From Halobacteriales archaeon QS_9_68_17 (GTDB lineage Archaea > Halobacteriota > Halobacteria > Halobacteriales > Natronoarchaeaceae), in the NCBI GenBank assembly GCA_003023565.1, contig PXSA01000039.1, positions 1 to 64,000 of the forward strand: a DNA stretch of 64,000 nucleotides, written 5' to 3'. Of the stretch, positions 61,125 to 64,000 are shown piece by piece. Under the pieces are notes generated by a model. The model had not been told where the DNA came from and did not search any database. It worked only from the letters and a program-made list of their open reading frames with translations. Each line of letters opens with the position of its first letter. Positions within the stretch are counted from its first letter, which is position 1. The position numbers were made by a program, and so were the translations under genes.

Positions 61125-61376
61125 GACGGACGAGGACGTCGAACGCCCCCCGTCACGACCCACCGCGGGAGCGGATTCGCTGTCGCCCCCGACTCCGTGC
61201 CGTCGGCGGTCGCGACGCGGCCGCTCACCGCCCGAAATATAGGCTTTCGGACGGTTTCGAGCCGGATACCGCGGCATACCACCGGTGTTTAAGCCGACGC
61301 GACACACTGTATCCCGTACCGACAGCGCTGAGATTCACAACCACCGCCGACCGCTATCGCCCGACTCGAACCAACG

Positions 61377-61769
61377 ATGGACTCCACGGGACCGTCCCAC
61401 GATTCGCCCGTCCCGCCCTCCGACTCCGATATCTCACCGGACGCCTTCACCGTGCTCTGGTGTCTGGACCACGACGAAACGACCAGCGACGAGCTGGTAA
61501 AGCGGACGACGCTGGCCTACGACGCCGTTATGGACGCGCTCGACGCGTTGCAGGACGCCGGATACGTGGAGGTCATCACGGAGGAAGAGCCGATCGACGT
61601 CCCCCTGCAGGTCGGGTCGCTGACCCGCACTGTCGCCGAGGCGTGGCCGCGCGACCGAGGGGAGGAGTACCTCACGGAGATGTCGACGACGGCGCTCCCG
61701 CAGACGTGGCTGGACGAGTACCTGATCGGGAGCTATCAGGAGTACCTCCGTCGCCACGAGGAGGAATGA
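61377..61769 (+). CDS. Winged-helix-like hypothetical regulator
   Basis: A 130-aa acidic protein. Residues about 22-75 (DAFTVLWCLDHDETTSDELV, KRTTLAYDAVMDALDALQDA, GYVEVITEE) have the spacing of a winged helix-turn-helix domain. The C-terminal half is unassigned (RDRGEEYLTEMSTTALPQTW). Likely a transcription regulator of unknown target; monocistronic. Confidence 0.6.
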   Translation: MDSTGPSHDSPVPPSDSDISPDAFTVLWCLDHDETTSDELVKRTTLAYDAVMDALDALQDAGYVEVITEEEPIDVPLQVGSLTRTVAEAWPRDRGEEYLTEMSTTALPQTWLDEYLIGSYQEYLRRHEEE

Positions 61770-61827
61770 GTCGCTCTCGGCGCTGACGCCCCCACGCCCG
61801 CCGGGTCATGGGTACCGGGGGTTCTCG

Positions 61828-62163
61828 CTATCGTTCCGACCGGGATCCCGTCCCGTAAAAAAGGCGCTTCGCGTTCGCGGACGCCCGTCCCGTTCGGGTG
61901 GACGGAGCGTCGAGACGCCACCCGGGGTCTCGGCCCGTGCGGTCGATGCGACCGGACCGGCAGGCCGGGCAGTAGTCGGGCGTGACAGCCGTGTTCCGGG
62001 GAACGTAAACCGCGCCGCCACGCTCCACGCACGAGTCGTTGAGGACTGTCGCGCAGTCGCCGCAGACGGTGAAGTCGTCGACCGTGAGACCGCGCGGGGG
62101 TTCGAGTTGTTCGTCCAGCACGTACTCGTCGATGACTGCCTGATAGTTTTGGCGCGGTTTCAC
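61828..62163 (-). CDS. Zinc-ribbon hypothetical protein
   Basis: A 111-aa protein with CxxC pairs in TVCGDCATVLNDSC and PDYCPACRSGR, starting MKPRQNYQAVIDEYVLDEQL. The first 75 residues look well formed; the basic C-terminal tail (after RIDRTGRD) is unlike the rest and may be read-through past a lost stop. Function unknown. Confidence 0.5.
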   Translation of the reverse strand: MKPRQNYQAVIDEYVLDEQLEPPRGLTVDDFTVCGDCATVLNDSCVERGGAVYVPRNTAVTPDYCPACRSGRIDRTGRDPGWRLDAPSTRTGRASANAKRLFYGTGSRSER

Positions 62164-62283
62164 GTCGATCCGCCTAGTACCATGGGACTAGGTATCGAAC
62201 ATCTGTCGGGTGCGAAGCCGGGAGTCGACCCGCTCGCTCCGCGAGACCGGGCCGAGTCGCGCTTACCCGTCTCGGAGGACGGA

Positions 62284-62590
62284 TCACTCTGGACTGTCGG
62301 TGACCCGCTCGACGACCGGCACGTCGCTCTCGGGGGTGTCTCCGGCGCTGGCGGAACGGCGCGGTTGCTCTCTGATGTGCCGCCGAGAACCGATCGGTCC
62401 CGGCCTCGGCTTTCTCGAAGACGCGGAGGACCTCGATCGCGTGCGGATCCGCGTCTTCGGGGACGTGCAGTTCCATCTCGATGCGGTCGAGCATCACGTC
62501 GTGGAGGACCCACTGTTCCTCTCTGGTCGGGTCGAGTGCGCCGTCTCTGTGTGTTCCGGGCGGCCATCGATCCGTGTGAACTCGACTCAA
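62284..62590 (-). pseudogene. Hypothetical gene with a probable frameshift
   Basis: From ATG 62590 the frame gives REEQWVLHDVMLDRIEMELH then VPEDADPHAIEVLRVFEKAE, acidic and gene-like, but it turns arginine-rich after about 62390. A different frame then gives SASAGDTPESDVPVVERVTD and stops at 62284. A single indel near 62380-62400 would join them into a protein of about 100 aa. I do not recognise the family. Confidence 0.45.
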
Positions 62591-62900
62591 CTCATGGGCT
62601 CGGCGCTTGAGACGGTGATGCCGACGTGTTTTACCTCGGCCGCTCCCGGCGGTGCGGGCCGTTTCAGCCGGTATAGACGACCTTATCGAGTTCCCGGTCT
62701 CGCGGTCAGGTCCGGTGCTCGGCTACCGGCAATGACTCACGCCAGGGTCCGGATCGATCCCCTCTCTGAACACATACAGCCACCGGCCGATGGTTCGGTC
62801 CGCCTCTCGCGGGCGGCACTCACTCGACGCAAGCGGTGGTCGCGTGACCATACCGCCGGTTCGAGTGTCCGGAAAAAAGAACGTCGCGGCGTTTCGCTCG
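62591..62900. other. Intergenic stretch, nothing recognised
   Basis: About 310 nt with no protein-like frame on either strand and no clear structured element. It lies downstream of the surface-protein gene and upstream of the broken hypothetical gene, so it may hold their terminator and promoter. Confidence 0.35.
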
Positions 62901-64000
62901 TCAGTTGCGGCGGCGAAGCGCGAGCAGCGACGCGCAAAGCAGCGCGACGAGCGCGACGCCGACGCCCATGCCGGGTTGACCGAGCGAGTTGGACTCGTCC
63001 GGGTCCTCGGAGTCGTCGGAGGCCCCGGAGTCGTCGGACGTGGCGGTCGTGCTCTCCGCTGCGTCGCCCGACTCGTCGGTCCGAACGGACGCGACGGAGA
63101 GGTCCGTCGTTTCGCCGTTGACGCCGACCGTCATCGTGCCGGCGCTCGACAGCTCGTGGTCGAACGAAACGGTCGTCGTCGCTCCGGCCGGGAGGCTCAC
63201 GTTCTCGGTCGCGACGACGGAGCCGTCGACCGTCAGGTCGGTGCGGACCGTGCCCTCGGCCCGGCCGTCGTTCGCGACGGTCGCCGTGACCTCGATCACG
63301 TCGCCGGCCTTGACGTCGGTGTCGTCGACCGTGACGTCGGTCACGGCCATCGCCGGCCGATCGACGCCAGCCGCGACCGTCGATAGCTCCGTCAGGTTCG
63401 CGCGGAACTCGTGCGCCGAGCCGTTCTGGCCGACGTACCTCACGTCGACCCGCTCCCAGGAGCCGTTCGTCGCCCGGTAGAGCGAGACGTCGTCCGTCTC
63501 GGCGTCGGTCCGGTTCAGCGCGCTCCGCTCCACGGAGAACGTGATCGAGACGCTACGCAGGTCCTCGTCGCTCACGTTCGGGTGGTCAACGGTGAGGAAC
63601 GCCTGCGGCGCGAAGCCGTCGTCCTCGACCGTCGGCGCGGTGACGTTCTCGGGCGCGTCGGCGCTCGACTCGACGGTCATGTCGTAGTCGCCCGCCGCGT
63701 CGAACGTCGCCGCCATCCCGTCGAACGTCGTGTTCTCGGTCTCGTTCTCGACGGGGAACGTCATCGTCGCGCGGTCGCCGGACTCGGCGTCGGTGACGGC
63801 GATCTCGATGACGTCGCCGTCGGTGACATCGACGGCGGTCTCGATCGACGACTCGTCGGACGAGTCGCCGCCGTCGGTGCCACCGGTGTACCCGCCGGTG
63901 TTGCCGCCGTCATTGCCGTCGGAGCCATCGCCACCACCGGAGTCGTCACCCTCGTCCGTCGCGACAACCTCGACCCGCGTCGACATCGTCCGTTCGTTCC
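62901..64000 (-). CDS. Surface protein with PGF-CTERM-like anchor (5' end outside the window)
   Basis: At least 361 residues of a secreted protein. The frame continues past ATG 63986 to the right edge (codons Asn-Glu-Arg-Thr before it), so the true start is probably outside. A Gly/Asp/Ser-rich linker is followed by a PGF-pre-PGF-like domain (QAFLTVDHPNVSDEDLRSVS; LYRATNGSWERVDVRYVGQN), a CARDB-like beta domain (DVIEVTATVANDGRAEGTVR), an acidic Ser/Thr stalk and the tail GQPGMGVGVALVALLCASLL then ALRRRN. That tail is the sorting signal removed by archaeosortase A, here with PGM for PGF. Cell-surface location is expected. Confidence 0.8.
   Translation of the reverse strand, partial: NERTMSTRVEVVATDEGDDSGGGDGSDGNDGGNTGGYTGGTDGGDSSDESSIETAVDVTDGDVIEIAVTDAESGDRATMTFPVENETENTTFDGMAATFDAAGDYDMTVESSADAPENVTAPTVEDDGFAPQAFLTVDHPNVSDEDLRSVSITFSVERSALNRTDAETDDVSLYRATNGSWERVDVRYVGQNGSAHEFRANLTELSTVAAGVDRPAMAVTDVTVDDTDVKAGDVIEVTATVANDGRAEGTVRTDLTVDGSVVATENVSLPAGATTTVSFDHELSSAGTMTVGVNGETTDLSVASVRTDESGDAAESTTATSDDSGASDDSEDPDESNSLGQPGMGVGVALVALLCASLLALRRRN

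Noticed and set aside
1..64000. tRNA or rRNA genes, replication origin
   Set aside because: I saw no tRNA cloverleaf with a TTC arm, no rRNA-like sequence, and no Orc1/Cdc6 gene or cluster of origin-type repeats.

Overview
The window comes from a haloarchaeon (class Halobacteria). It is very GC-rich, its proteins are strongly acidic, and substrate-binding lipoproteins carry twin-arginine signals. Many genes have a TATA element 25-30 nt ahead of an almost leaderless start. Lineage markers include the rod-shape regulator RdfA beside its SMC-like partner and a surface protein with a PGF-CTERM-like tail. I cannot name the genus.

Layout. 0.4-10.6 kb: a divergent S17e protein, an aminohydrolase, a TusA-like protein, a nucleoside/nucleobase ABC importer (ATPase, two permeases, BMP lipoprotein), a truncated NCS2 permease and adenine deaminase. 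11.5-17.1 kb: a compact set for selenium-dependent molybdenum hydroxylase maturation. It holds MocA, YqeC, TusA, SelD, a fused XdhC-YqeB, and three DsrE/DsrF/DsrH-like small proteins. 17.2-23.4 kb: two tandem molybdenum hydroxylases (large subunit plus [2Fe-2S] subunit, no FAD subunit). The second pair carries lesions at catalytic and cluster-binding positions. 23.8-33.0 kb: an M20 carbamoyl-amidohydrolase, a D-aminoacylase-type amidohydrolase, an LLM flavin/F420 oxidoreductase, a broken threonine synthase, a broken IMPase, a hydantoinase/allantoinase-like enzyme and SsnA. This resembles the bacterial ssnA/hyuA/ygeY/xdhD/yqeB/yqeC purine-degradation gene set.

33.3-37.7 kb: rdfA and its SMC-like partner, hypothetical genes and an XapX protein. 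38.6-51.6 kb: acid catabolism, with two enolase-superfamily dehydratases, a LarA-like protein, an SDR, decayed cupin and FAH genes, a TAXI-TRAP importer, a CoA transferase/hydrolase, enoyl-CoA hydratase and acyl-CoA dehydrogenase. 51.7-53.6 kb: an FAD-oxidoreductase remnant, a TnpB gene lacking its 5' end, and bolA. 54-64 kb: PhoD phosphatase, tandem tenA genes with a broken SSS transporter, an HTH regulator, an acyl-CoA synthetase, several small zinc-ribbon proteins and a surface protein running off the right edge.

How it fits together. The importer and permease would bring in nucleobases. Deaminases convert them to hydroxypurines, the Mo hydroxylases oxidise these, and the amidohydrolases open the rings and process the products. 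SelD, TusA, the Dsr-like proteins, YqeC, XdhC-YqeB and MocA would supply the hydroxylase cofactor. About a dozen genes are frameshifted, truncated or internally deleted, so either this accessory region is eroding or the assembly has many local errors.
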